Source of the DNA: Actinomycetes bacterium
Lineage (GTDB): Bacteria > Actinomycetota > Actinomycetes > Actinomycetales > Micrococcaceae
Assembly (NCBI GenBank): GCA_023426375.1
Contig: JAFAAV010000017.1
Span: 1-30,077 of the forward strand
Length of the DNA stretch: 30,077 nucleotides
Direction of reading: 5' to 3'
Part shown: in pieces, positions 22,604 through 30,077 of the stretch
Layout of the letters: each line of letters begins with the position of its first letter
How positions within the stretch are numbered: the first letter of the stretch is position 1
Position numbers and translations under genes: made by a program
The notes under the pieces: generated by a model
Told to the model about the DNA's origin: nothing
Seen by the model: the letters and a program-made list of their open reading frames with translations, nothing else
Databases searched by the model: none

Positions 22604-24015
22604 CCGAAGACCAACCCGATACCGCCCACGAGCTGACGCTCCGACTCACCGGGGTAGCTCACGGCGGGCACATGGTGTCGCGTTCGCCGGAGGGTCGCGT
22701 GGTGTTCGTGCGTCACGGTGCGCCCGGCGAATTGGTACGGGTGCGCCTCACCGACCACGGTGAGGACGCCAAGTTCTGGCGCGGCGACGTGGTCGAGGTC
22801 CTCGAAGCCGCTGAGGCGCGCCGCGACGAGCATCCGTGGGCCGCGGCGGACGCGGTGTCGGCCGCCCGTGAGGGCCGCTTGCCCGTGGGCGGCGCGGAAT
22901 TCGGGCATCTGTCCTTGGAAGCCCAGCGTGAGCTCAAGCGCTCCGTGGTCGCGGAGCAGCTCGATCATCTGGCCGGCATCGAATGGCGCGGACAGGTGGC
23001 GGCGGTCGAGGACGAGACCTCTGACGGAACCGGCTGGCGCACCCGGCTGCACCTGGACATCGCCGAGGACGGCACCGCGGGTATGTACCCGCACCGCTCC
23101 AACGAGCTGATTCCGATCACCGACATGCCGCTGGCCACCCGGGCCATCCAGGAACTTGCGCCCTGGGAACTTTCCGTGCCCGGCGCCGCGCGACTGGACA
23201 TCGCCGCACCCGCCAATGGGAGCCGGCCACTGCTGCACGTGAGTCTGCGCCCGCACCAGGAACCGGACACCGTGTCAGAACTGCGCCGCCGCCTGACCGC
23301 GTGGGGGAATGAGCACGGAGTGTCCGTGACCGCGCAGTCACCGGAGGACCGTGAGATCCAGACCTGGGCCGGAGAACCCGTGGTCCGTGAGACGCTCGAC
23401 CTCCCCGGCCAGGCGCCGTTGACGTGGCGTGTGAGCCCCACCGGTTTCTGGCAGATCCACCGTGGCGCCCCTCGCACGCTGGTCGATGCGGTGCTCAACG
23501 CGGCTCAGATCGGCCCGGGGGAGACAGTCTGGGATCTCTACAGCGGTGCTGGGCTGTTCACCGCCGCAGCGGCACGGGTCGTGGGCCCGGAAGGCCAGGT
23601 CTTCGCCGTGGAGGGTTCTCCGGTCACCTCGGCAGATGCCCGCGTCAACCTATCGGAAGCGGAACACGTCCGGGTCACTCGAGGCGACGTGGCCCGGATT
23701 CTCACCGGTCGCAACCCCGCACGACGCCGCCACGGGGCCTCCCGGGGCCAGCAACGTCCCGCGGTGCGTGCGCCCGAGCCGCACGTGGTGATTCTCGACC
23801 CGCCACGATCGGGTGCGGCCAAGGAGGTCCTGGCCGCGATCGATGCCGCCGACCCGCACACCATCGTCTACGTCGCGTGCGATCCTGCGGCCCTGGGGCG
23901 CGATCTGGGCCGGTTGACTCGCCGGGGGTGGAAGGTGACCAACATCAAGGCCTTCGACCTGTACCCCAATACTCACCACGTGGAAGCGGTGGCCGTGCTG
24001 CGGCGCAATGAATGA
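22600..24015 (+). CDS. TRAM-domain class I SAM-dependent RNA methyltransferase (TrmA/RlmD family)
   Basis: A 471-residue predicted RNA uridine-5 methyltransferase. It has an N-terminal TRAM RNA-binding domain (residues 10-70, LTGVAHGGHMVSRSPEGRVVFV), a central domain, and a C-terminal catalytic domain with SAM loop WDLYSGAGLFTAAAA, ILDPPRSGAAKEVL, and nucleophile Cys427 in VACDPAALGRDL, where the classical family has Asn after Cys. The iron-sulfur cysteines of RlmC/RlmD are absent: the matching segment reads PVGGAEFGHL. A basic insert near RNPARRRHGASRGQQRP precedes the DPPRSG motif. ATG 22600 has GGAG 8 nt upstream and overlaps the transporter stop by 4 nt. The target RNA is unknown; from memory Rv2689c is the mycobacterial counterpart. 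Confidence 0.87.
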   Translation: MTEDQPDTAHELTLRLTGVAHGGHMVSRSPEGRVVFVRHGAPGELVRVRLTDHGEDAKFWRGDVVEVLEAAEARRDEHPWAAADAVSAAREGRLPVGGAEFGHLSLEAQRELKRSVVAEQLDHLAGIEWRGQVAAVEDETSDGTGWRTRLHLDIAEDGTAGMYPHRSNELIPITDMPLATRAIQELAPWELSVPGAARLDIAAPANGSRPLLHVSLRPHQEPDTVSELRRRLTAWGNEHGVSVTAQSPEDREIQTWAGEPVVRETLDLPGQAPLTWRVSPTGFWQIHRGAPRTLVDAVLNAAQIGPGETVWDLYSGAGLFTAAAARVVGPEGQVFAVEGSPVTSADARVNLSEAEHVRVTRGDVARILTGRNPARRRHGASRGQQRPAVRAPEPHVVILDPPRSGAAKEVLAAIDAADPHTIVYVACDPAALGRDLGRLTRRGWKVTNIKAFDLYPNTHHVEAVAVLRRNE

Positions 24016-24055
24016 CCCCGACCCGAATCTCCCGGTCAGGGTAAGTGGCACAGGC

Positions 24056-24061
24056 TACACT
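24056..24061 (+). promoter_or_regulatory. Possible -10 box for aconitase gene
   Basis: TACACT in the 139-bp gap before the aconitase gene would give a leader of about 85 nt. No good -35 is visible at normal spacing. Confidence 0.3.
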
Positions 24062-24154
24062 GTGGGGTGACCGTTCGTGCGCGCCCGGGGTGCCTCAAGC
24101 AGCCCGTTGACAGCAGCGAACGCATTCAAACGGTGGCGAGAGGAGTTCCACACC

Positions 24155-26962
24155 ATGACTGTGGACAGCTTTGGAGCCAAAGGCGTACTCAACGTCGGCG
24201 GCACCGACTATGAAATTTTCCGACTCAATGCACTTGAGGGGGCCAAGAAACTCCCTTACAGCTTGAAAGTTCTGCTCGAGAACCTGCTGCGCACCGAAGA
24301 CGGTGCCAACGTGACCGAGAAGCACATTGAAGCCCTGGCCAACTGGGATCCCGAAGCCCAGCCGAACACGGAGATTCAGTTCACCCCTGCCCGTGTCATC
24401 ATGCAGGACTTCACCGGCGTTCCCTGCATCGTGGACCTTGCCACGATGCGTGAGGCCGTTGCCGATCTCGGCGGCGATCCGTCCCGCGTGAACCCGCTGG
24501 CACCCGCCGAGCTGGTCATCGACCACTCCGTGCAGATCGATGCCTTCGGTTCCACGGACGCCATCGAGCGCAACATGGACATCGAGTACGAGCGCAACGG
24601 CGAGCGTTACCAGTTCCTGCGCTGGGGCCAGACCGCATTCGACGACTTCAAGGTCGTTCCCCCGGGCATGGGCATCGTGCACCAGGTCAACATCGAGAAC
24701 CTGGCCCGCGTGGTTATGACCCGCGAGGTCGACGGCACCGTTCGCGCCTACCCGGACACCTGCGTGGGTACCGACTCCCACACCACCATGGAGAACGGCA
24801 TTGGTGTGTTGGGTTGGGGCGTTGGCGGTATCGAGGCCGAGGCCGCGATGCTGGGTCAGCCCATCTCCATGCTGATCCCGCGCGTGGTGGGCTTCAAGCT
24901 CACCGGCGAGATCCCCTCCGGGGCCACCGCAACCGACGTGGTGCTGACCATCACCGAAATGCTGCGTGAGCACGGTGTGGTGGGCAAGTTCGTGGAGTTC
25001 TACGGCGAAGGCGTTGCCGCTGTGCCCCTGGCCAACCGCGCCACCATCGGCAACATGTCTCCCGAGTTCGGTTCGACCGCCGCGATCTTCCCGATCGACG
25101 AGGTCACCATGGACTACCTGCGACTGACCGGCCGCTCCGAGGAGCAGGTCGCACTGGTGGAGGCCTACACCAAGGAACAGGGCATGTGGCACGACCCCTC
25201 GGAGGAGATCGCATTCTCCGAGTACCTCGAGCTGGACCTGTCCACCGTGGTTCCCTCGATCGCCGGCCCCAAGCGCCCGCAGGACCGCATCGAGCTCACC
25301 CGTTCCAAGCCCCAGTTCCGCGACGACCTGGTCAACTACGTGAAGGGCGAGGAAGTCGTCAAGGACCGCAGCGAGAACGGCACCTCGTTCCCCGCTTCGG
25401 ACGCTCCTTCGCACGATGCCACTGAGGAACAGGACGCTTCTGAGCGACCTCGCGACCACGACGTAGAAGACGTTGAAGGCCGCGCTTCCAACCCGGTCAA
25501 GGTCAGCATGGAAGACGGTCGTGAGTTCGAGCTGGACCACGGCGCCGTGTCGATTGCTTCGATCACCTCGTGCACCAACACCTCCAACCCCTCGGTCATG
25601 ATGGCTGCTGCGGTTCTGGCGCGCAATGCCGTGTCCAAGGGCCTCAAGGCCAAGCCGTGGGTCAAGACCTCCATTGCTCCGGGTTCCAAGGTCGTCACCG
25701 ACTACTACGAGAAGTCCGGCCTGGTTCCGGATCTGCAGGAGCTCGGCTTCTACATCGTGGGTTACGGCTGCACCACCTGCATCGGTAACTCCGGCCCGTT
25801 GGAGCCCGAGATCTCCCAGACCATCCAGGACAATGACCTGGCTGTGACCTCGGTGCTGTCGGGTAACCGTAACTTCGAGGGTCGTATCAACCCGGACGTC
25901 AAGATGAACTACCTGGCCTCCCCGCCGCTGGTCATCGCGTACGCCCTGGCCGGCACCATGGACTTCGATTTCGAGAACGAAGCCCTGGGCCAGGACGCTG
26001 ACGGCAACGACATCTACCTCAAGGACATCTGGCCGAACCCGACCGAGGTCCAGGAGATCATCGATCGTTCGATCGACACCGAGATGTTCACCACCGAGTA
26101 CGGCACCATCTTCGATGGTGACGAGCGTTGGCGGAACCTCTCCACGCCCACCGGCGACGTGTTCGAGTGGGATCCGAATTCCACTTACGTGCGCAAGCCA
26201 CCGTACTTCGACGGCATGTCCATGGAGACCACCCCGGTCGAGGACATCAAGGGCGCTCGCGTGCTCCTGAAGCTGGGCGACTCGGTCACCACTGACCACA
26301 TCTCCCCGGCAGGTTCCTTCAAGTCGGACACCCCGGCCGGTAAGTACCTGATCGAGAACGGTGTGGAGCGCAAGGACTTCAACTCCTACGGTTCCCGTCG
26401 TGGTAACCACGAGGTGATGATCCGCGGTACGTTCGCGAACATCCGCATCAAGAACCAGTTGCTGGACGGTGTGGAGGGTGGCTTCACCCGCGACTTCACG
26501 CAGCCCGACGGCCCGCAGTCCACGGTGTACGACGCCTCCGTGAACTACCAGGAAGCCGGTGTTCCGCTGGTGGTTCTGGGCGGTAAGGAATACGGCTCCG
26601 GCTCTTCGCGTGACTGGGCCGCCAAGGGCACCTCGTTGCTGGGTGTGCGCGCAGTCATCACCCAGTCCTACGAGCGTATCCACCGCTCCAACCTGATCGG
26701 TATGGGTGTGCTGCCGCTGCAGTTCCCGCAGGGAGAGTCCGCAGATTCCCTGGGCCTGGACGGCACCGAGACCTTCGACATCGAGGGTGTCACCGCTCTG
26801 AACGAGGGCGAGACCCCCAAGACCCTGAAGGTCACCGCCACCAAGGAAGACGGCTCCACCGTAGAGTTCGATGCGGACCTGCGCATTGACACCCCGGGTG
26901 AAGCTGACTACTACCGCAACGGTGGCATCCTGCAGTATGTGCTGCGTCAGATCGCCAAGTAA
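24155..26962 (+). CDS. acnA: Aconitate hydratase A
   Basis: A 935-residue monomeric aconitase of the IRP/AcnA type, interconverting citrate and isocitrate in the TCA cycle through a [4Fe-4S] cluster. Cluster ligands are Cys473 (ITSCTNTSNPS) and Cys539/Cys542 (GYGCTTCIGNSG). N-terminal domain hallmarks include VGTDSHTTMENGIGVLGWGVGGIEAE, and the swivelling C-terminal domain carries SRRGNHEVMIRG and the substrate-binding GSGSSRDWAAKG. A roughly 40-residue acidic, Ser/Asp-rich stretch (about 405-446) separates the early domains from domain 3; this linker varies among actinobacteria. ATG 24155 is supported by AGGAG 9 nt upstream. A UUCG-looped hairpin follows the stop. Codon use is strongly biased toward C-ending codons, as in highly expressed genes. 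Confidence 0.97.
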   Translation: MTVDSFGAKGVLNVGGTDYEIFRLNALEGAKKLPYSLKVLLENLLRTEDGANVTEKHIEALANWDPEAQPNTEIQFTPARVIMQDFTGVPCIVDLATMREAVADLGGDPSRVNPLAPAELVIDHSVQIDAFGSTDAIERNMDIEYERNGERYQFLRWGQTAFDDFKVVPPGMGIVHQVNIENLARVVMTREVDGTVRAYPDTCVGTDSHTTMENGIGVLGWGVGGIEAEAAMLGQPISMLIPRVVGFKLTGEIPSGATATDVVLTITEMLREHGVVGKFVEFYGEGVAAVPLANRATIGNMSPEFGSTAAIFPIDEVTMDYLRLTGRSEEQVALVEAYTKEQGMWHDPSEEIAFSEYLELDLSTVVPSIAGPKRPQDRIELTRSKPQFRDDLVNYVKGEEVVKDRSENGTSFPASDAPSHDATEEQDASERPRDHDVEDVEGRASNPVKVSMEDGREFELDHGAVSIASITSCTNTSNPSVMMAAAVLARNAVSKGLKAKPWVKTSIAPGSKVVTDYYEKSGLVPDLQELGFYIVGYGCTTCIGNSGPLEPEISQTIQDNDLAVTSVLSGNRNFEGRINPDVKMNYLASPPLVIAYALAGTMDFDFENEALGQDADGNDIYLKDIWPNPTEVQEIIDRSIDTEMFTTEYGTIFDGDERWRNLSTPTGDVFEWDPNSTYVRKPPYFDGMSMETTPVEDIKGARVLLKLGDSVTTDHISPAGSFKSDTPAGKYLIENGVERKDFNSYGSRRGNHEVMIRGTFANIRIKNQLLDGVEGGFTRDFTQPDGPQSTVYDASVNYQEAGVPLVVLGGKEYGSGSSRDWAAKGTSLLGVRAVITQSYERIHRSNLIGMGVLPLQFPQGESADSLGLDGTETFDIEGVTALNEGETPKTLKVTATKEDGSTVEFDADLRIDTPGEADYYRNGGILQYVLRQIAK

Positions 26963-26983
26963 GGCACACGCGCTCTGAGAATT

Positions 26984-27015
26984 CTGCCGGTGATCCCTTC
27001 GGGGATCACCGGCAG
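26984..27015 (+). terminator. Intrinsic terminator of acnA with UUCG tetraloop
   Basis: Fourteen-base-pair perfect stem (CTGCCGGTGATCCC) closed by the very stable TTCG tetraloop at 26998-27001, followed by GTTCGTTT. It lies 21 nt after the acnA stop. Confidence 0.88.
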
Positions 27016-27154
27016 GTTCGTTTAACCGGGTGCCTGTGCGTCGGTGTCGGTTATGGCGAGTAAGATCGAACGGTACCTCGGGCAGACCAACAGTGTGCTG
27101 TTGACCGACACTGCATCGACCGATCCCGAACTTTCAAAGGCACGGAGAGCACGC

Positions 27155-29167
27155 ATGACGCTTCTGGAGACCATCAAGAGTCCGTCCGATCTTCGAGGAC
27201 TGGACGCAGCGGCTCTCGAGCAACTGGCGGCGGACATTCGTTCGTTCCTCATCACCCATGTTGCCGCCACGGGTGGCCACCTGGGACCCAACCTGGGCGT
27301 GGTCGAACTGACGCTTGCCGTGCATCGCGTGTTCGATTCTCCCCACGACTCCATCGTGTTCGACACCGGTCATCAGTCCTACGTCCACAAGCTCCTGACA
27401 GGCCGCCAGGACTTCTCGACCTTGCGCCAACAGGGCGGCTTGGCCGGCTACCCGGACCGCAGCGAATCCGAACACGACATCGTGGAGTCCTCGCACGCGT
27501 CGTCGTCCCTGTCGTGGGCGGACGGAATCTCACGCGGCTACCAAATGACCGGACAGGGTGATCGCCATACCGTGGCGGTGATCGGCGACGGCGCTCTGAC
27601 CGGCGGCATGGCCTGGGAGGCCGTGAACAATATCGCCTCGGACAAGAACCGCAAGGTCGTGATCGTGGTCAACGACAACGGCCGTTCCTACGCTCCCACG
27701 GTCGGTGGTTTCGCCAATCGCCTGCAGGAACTGCAGGCCAGTGTGCAGCAGGGCGTCGACGCCGTGCGCACCGACCGCCGTTACGAACAGACCATGGAGA
27801 AGGTCAAAGGACTGCTCCAGGAATCCGGGCACTTGGGCGAAGCCGTCTACCGGGGCCTGCACGGGATGAAGCAGGGCATCAAGGACGTGGTGGTCCAGCA
27901 GGGGATCTTCGAGGACCTCGGCATGAAGTACGTGGGCCCCGTGGACGGACACGATCTGGATGCCATGGAACAGGCCCTCAGCAACGCCAAGAACTTTGGC
28001 GGACCGGTCATCGTGCACGCCATTACCGAGAAGGGCCACGGCTACTTGCCCGCCCGACTGGACGAGAACGACCAGTTCCACTCCGTGCCCGTGATCGACC
28101 CGTCCACTGGGAAACCGACGGCTACCTCGTCCTCTCGTACCTGGACCCACGTGTTCTGCGACGAGATCGCGGCGATCGCTGATGAACGTGAAGACATCGT
28201 GGGTGTCACCGGCGCCATGCTGATTCCCATGGGTCTGCAGAAGATGCAGCTGGCCCACCCCGACCGTGTGGTGGACGTGGGCATTGCCGAACAGCATGCC
28301 TTGACCATGGCCGCGGGAATGGCTTTCGGTGGCCTGCACCCGGTGGTGGGTCTCTACGCAACCTTCCTGAACCGTGGCTTCGACCAACTCCTCATGGATG
28401 TGGCGCTGCACAAGGCCGGTGTGACCGTTGTGCTCGACCGCGCAGGGGTCACCGGACCGGACGGGCCCAGCCACCACGGTATCTGGGATCTCGCACTGCT
28501 CCAGATCATTCCCGGACTCCACCTGGCGGCCCCTCGTGACGAGGCCACCATGGTCGAAGAACTCCGCGAAGCCGTGGCTATCGAGGACGCACCGACCGTG
28601 GTGCGCTATCCCAAGGGGACCGTGGGAGCGCCGTCGCCGGCTCTGGAGCGGTTGACGGACGGCGTGGACATTCTGGTTCGCAACGGCGATCCGACCGAGC
28701 CGGGGACTGACCACCGGGACGTGCTCATCGTGAGCGTGGGTGCCATGTGTGGGATCAGCCAGGACGTGTCCGAGCGGTTGTCCGCCCACGGCGTCTCATC
28801 CACCGTGATCGACCCGCGGTGGGTGTTGCCCGTGGCGAAGTCCGTGGTGGAACTGGCCGCACAGCATCGGATCGTGGTGGTCATCGAGGACGGCGTGCGG
28901 GCCGGTGGCATTGGTTCACTGATCCGTCAGGAGATGCGTTCTGCGGGTGTGGACACCGCGCTCAACGAGGTGGGTCTGCCCACCGAGTTCCTGGCGCACG
29001 CGAGCCGTGAGCAGATCCTGGAACAGACCGGACTCACGGCCCAGCGGATTGCTCAGAACACCCTGTCCTCGGTGCTCGGAACGCGCGTGCCTTACGCGCG
29101 ACCGGCGGACGAGGAAAAAGTACGCGCCACCCAGACCAGCCAGATGCGGCGGGTGGACGGCGCGTAG
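27155..29167 (+). CDS. dxs: 1-deoxy-D-xylulose-5-phosphate synthase
   Basis: A 670-residue thiamine-diphosphate enzyme condensing pyruvate with glyceraldehyde-3-phosphate, the first and rate-setting step of the MEP isoprenoid pathway (and a source for thiamine and pyridoxal in some bacteria). Motifs in order: TGGHLGPNLGVVELT, FDTGHQSYVHKLLTGR, the ThDP/Mg motif GDGALTGGMAWEAVNN (Gly144-Asp145), a pyrimidine domain with VGIAEQHALTMAAGMA, DRAGVTGPDGPSHHG, and the C-terminal transketolase domain. ATG 27155 (MTLLETIKSP) matches the family start and has GGAGAG 6 nt upstream; the frame stays open to a GTG at 27044, but that extension has no homology that I recognise. No promoter is clear in the 139-bp gap after the acnA terminator. 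Confidence 0.96.
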   Translation: MTLLETIKSPSDLRGLDAAALEQLAADIRSFLITHVAATGGHLGPNLGVVELTLAVHRVFDSPHDSIVFDTGHQSYVHKLLTGRQDFSTLRQQGGLAGYPDRSESEHDIVESSHASSSLSWADGISRGYQMTGQGDRHTVAVIGDGALTGGMAWEAVNNIASDKNRKVVIVVNDNGRSYAPTVGGFANRLQELQASVQQGVDAVRTDRRYEQTMEKVKGLLQESGHLGEAVYRGLHGMKQGIKDVVVQQGIFEDLGMKYVGPVDGHDLDAMEQALSNAKNFGGPVIVHAITEKGHGYLPARLDENDQFHSVPVIDPSTGKPTATSSSRTWTHVFCDEIAAIADEREDIVGVTGAMLIPMGLQKMQLAHPDRVVDVGIAEQHALTMAAGMAFGGLHPVVGLYATFLNRGFDQLLMDVALHKAGVTVVLDRAGVTGPDGPSHHGIWDLALLQIIPGLHLAAPRDEATMVEELREAVAIEDAPTVVRYPKGTVGAPSPALERLTDGVDILVRNGDPTEPGTDHRDVLIVSVGAMCGISQDVSERLSAHGVSSTVIDPRWVLPVAKSVVELAAQHRIVVVIEDGVRAGGIGSLIRQEMRSAGVDTALNEVGLPTEFLAHASREQILEQTGLTAQRIAQNTLSSVLGTRVPYARPADEEKVRATQTSQMRRVDGA

Positions 29168-29172
29168 CAGAA

Positions 29173-29192
29173 GGGCCGGTGATGTCCGGCCC
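29173..29192. terminator. Short hairpin between convergent dxs and Rieske gene
   Basis: GGGCCGG (29173-29179) pairs with CCGGCCC (29186-29192) around a 6-nt loop. It lies in the 45-bp gap between the two stops. The stem is short and there is no U-tract, so this is the weakest of the junction hairpins. Confidence 0.5.
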
Positions 29193-29212
29193 CTCCGTAA
29201 CTGTGAATCGTG

Positions 29213-29677
29213 TCAGCCCACGATGATGCGATCACCCTGAACGCTGACGGGGTATTCGGCCAGTCCACTGGTTGCGGGACCGCCCTGAACATCGCCGGTG
29301 GCCATGTCGAACGTGGAGCTGTGGCACGGGCAGACGTAGCTCTTGTTGGCCGGGTTCACCACGCAACCCTCGTGCGGACACACGGGGGAGAAGGCCTTGA
29401 ACGTGCCCTCGGTGGGCTGGCCGACCACGGCCTGGAGCCCGTCCTTCTCGACCTTCACGCCCTGGCCCACGGGAATGTCGGTCGTGGCTGCGACATCCAC
29501 GGGAGAGGTGGGGGCCTGAGGAGTGGTCGGGTCGCTGGATTTTTGGTCGGAGCCACCGCAGGCGCTGATCCCCACGGCGGCCACCGAAGCCAGACCGGCC
29601 GCGCCCATCACGCGGCGTCGCGTGGGAAAGTCACGAGTGTTTGCGGTGTCTGGCTGCTGCTTTCGTTCCGTGCTCAA
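29213..29677 (-). CDS. Tat-exported Rieske [2Fe-2S] lipoprotein
   Basis: A 154-residue secreted electron-transfer protein. The signal peptide has a twin-arginine motif (TRRRVMG, residues 20-26), a hydrophobic stretch, and a lipobox ending at Cys40 (ISAC-G), so it should be exported folded with its cluster and lipid-anchored outside. A Ser/Pro/Thr linker leads to a Rieske domain: cluster ligands Cys100/His102 and Cys116/His119, with Cys105 and Cys118 placed for the stabilising disulfide (SPVCPHEGC, CPCHSSTFD). The TTG start at 29677 is supported by GAGAGGA 5 nt upstream and is needed to keep the Tat motif. No oxygenase or cytochrome partner is encoded nearby, so its redox partner is unknown. 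Confidence 0.9.
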   Translation of the reverse strand: MSTERKQQPDTANTRDFPTRRRVMGAAGLASVAAVGISACGGSDQKSSDPTTPQAPTSPVDVAATTDIPVGQGVKVEKDGLQAVVGQPTEGTFKAFSPVCPHEGCVVNPANKSYVCPCHSSTFDMATGDVQGGPATSGLAEYPVSVQGDRIIVG

Positions 29678-29695
29678 GGGGATCCTCTCAAAGGT

Positions 29696-29713
29696 CTGGG
29701 TGCACCCAGTCTA
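29696..29713 (-). promoter_or_regulatory. -10 box with overlapping palindrome upstream of Rieske gene
   Basis: Minus-strand TAGACT (29713-29708) is a plausible -10. A perfect 14-bp palindrome CTGGGTGCACCCAG (29696-29709) abuts it and spans the expected transcription start, a position typical of a repressor operator. No strong -35 is seen. Confidence 0.4.
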
Positions 29714-29851
29714 GGATTTCGACCCTGACAATTTGGTGCGACTGGCCGGGAAACCGTGCGTCAACTAGGGGAGCTGGGGCGAAGATCAGTAGGATGTGTA
29801 TCAGTCAAGGGGTGCCATGACGGCTGCCTCGAAGGAATGAAAGGAATCAAG

Positions 29852-30077
29852 ATGATCAAGCGTCTCGCTTTTGTCGCCGGTTTCGGTGTGGGTTTTGTCG
29901 TGGGTTCCGCTTCGGGCCGTAAGAGCTACGAGTCCCTGCGTGAAACCGCCATCAACACCTGGAACGACCCCAAGGTTCAGGACAAGGTCGCCGAGGGCAC
30001 CGACTGGGTCAAGGCCGAGGTCCCCGTGGTGGGCGGCAAGCTCGCCGACACCGCGCAGAAGGCAGCCGGAACCGTGT
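29852..30077 (+). CDS. YtxH-like small membrane protein (3' truncated by window edge)
   Basis: The first 75 codons of a gene running off the window. It opens MIKRLAFVAGFGVGFVVGSASGRKSYESL: one N-terminal hydrophobic helix rich in glycine ending in SGRKSYE, the usual signature of YtxH-like proteins. Alanine/lysine-rich amphipathic helix then follows (WNDPKVQDKVAEGTDWVKAE). Members are small general-stress or envelope-associated proteins with no firm biochemical role. ATG 29852 has AAAGGA 6 nt upstream. TAGGAT (29790-29795) may be its -10. It is divergent from the Rieske gene across 174 bp. Confidence 0.75.
   Translation, partial: MIKRLAFVAGFGVGFVVGSASGRKSYESLRETAINTWNDPKVQDKVAEGTDWVKAEVPVVGGKLADTAQKAAGTV

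Noticed and set aside
24095..26683. An 862-residue open frame on the minus strand across acnA.
   Set aside because: It mirrors a strongly codon-biased, high-GC gene. Its translation is Val/His/Gly/Leu-rich with no recognisable domain, and acnA itself is unambiguous.
27044..27154. An N-terminal extension of dxs by 37 codons.
   Set aside because: The in-frame extension has no recognisable homology, while ATG 27155 has a ribosome site and matches the normal DXS start.
27530..28789. A 419-residue minus-strand frame inside dxs.
   Set aside because: Antisense shadow of a clear dxs gene; no start signals.
1..30077. Mobile element, prophage, defence, toxin-antitoxin or biosynthetic gene cluster.
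   Set aside because: I looked on both strands for transposases, integrases, terminal repeats, restriction/nuclease genes and assembly-line enzymes and found none. The gene order is conserved core chromosome.

Overview
The window is a stretch of chromosome from a high-GC actinobacterium. It encodes the primary sigma factor SigA, a second type II topoisomerase (ParE/ParC) alongside the gyrase such organisms also carry, the actinobacterial division protein SepH, and several actinobacteria-specific families (DUF7455, DUF5998, DUF3093, DUF4193, DUF3710, DUF3159). Possession of topoisomerase IV and the overall gene content point to Micrococcales, probably Micrococcaceae; I cannot name the genus. 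From memory, much of the order matches the Mycobacterium tuberculosis Rv2682c-Rv2703 neighbourhood (dxs1, TRAM methyltransferase, APC transporter, ceoB/ceoC, DUF3159, OB-fold, DUF3710, dut, DUF3093, DUF4193, sigA), so this is an ancient syntenic block, not an acquired island.

Layout. 1-1061: 3' part of sigA, then a menaquinone-type methyltransferase. 1884-7147: a tiny Cys-rich DUF7455 gene, parE, and parC facing parE. 7218-13227: a fused acetyltransferase/acyl-CoA synthetase (PatA type), a membrane Ser/Thr kinase, DUF5998 and a translationally coupled phosphodiesterase-type enzyme. 13370-15459 on the minus strand: a Pro/Thr/Lys-rich single-pass membrane protein and SepH. 15792-19164: DUF4193, DUF3093 (minus strand), dut, DUF3710, an OB-fold protein and the membrane protein DUF3159. 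19058-22603: a potassium module with two RCK-domain TrkA proteins (minus strand) divergent from a KimA-like transporter. 22600-29167: a TRAM RNA methyltransferase, aconitase and DXS. 29213 to the end: a Tat-exported Rieske lipoprotein and the start of a YtxH-like protein.

The window is tightly packed, with one intergenic stretch over 300 bp (15460-15791). Five of six convergent junctions carry a GC-rich hairpin that can terminate both strands; the sixth (DUF3159/ceoC) has no gap because the two genes overlap antisense by 107 bp. Several genes have a TANNNT -10 box 6-10 nt before the start codon and no Shine-Dalgarno sequence, which suggests leaderless mRNAs. I see no insertion sequence, prophage, CRISPR array, tRNA, rRNA, toxin-antitoxin or restriction/defence locus, and no clearly new multi-gene system. 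The observations most worth following are the divergent K+ promoters sharing one -35 element, the antisense overlap, the DUF5998-phosphodiesterase pair, the Pro-rich membrane protein, and the palindrome in front of the Rieske lipoprotein gene.
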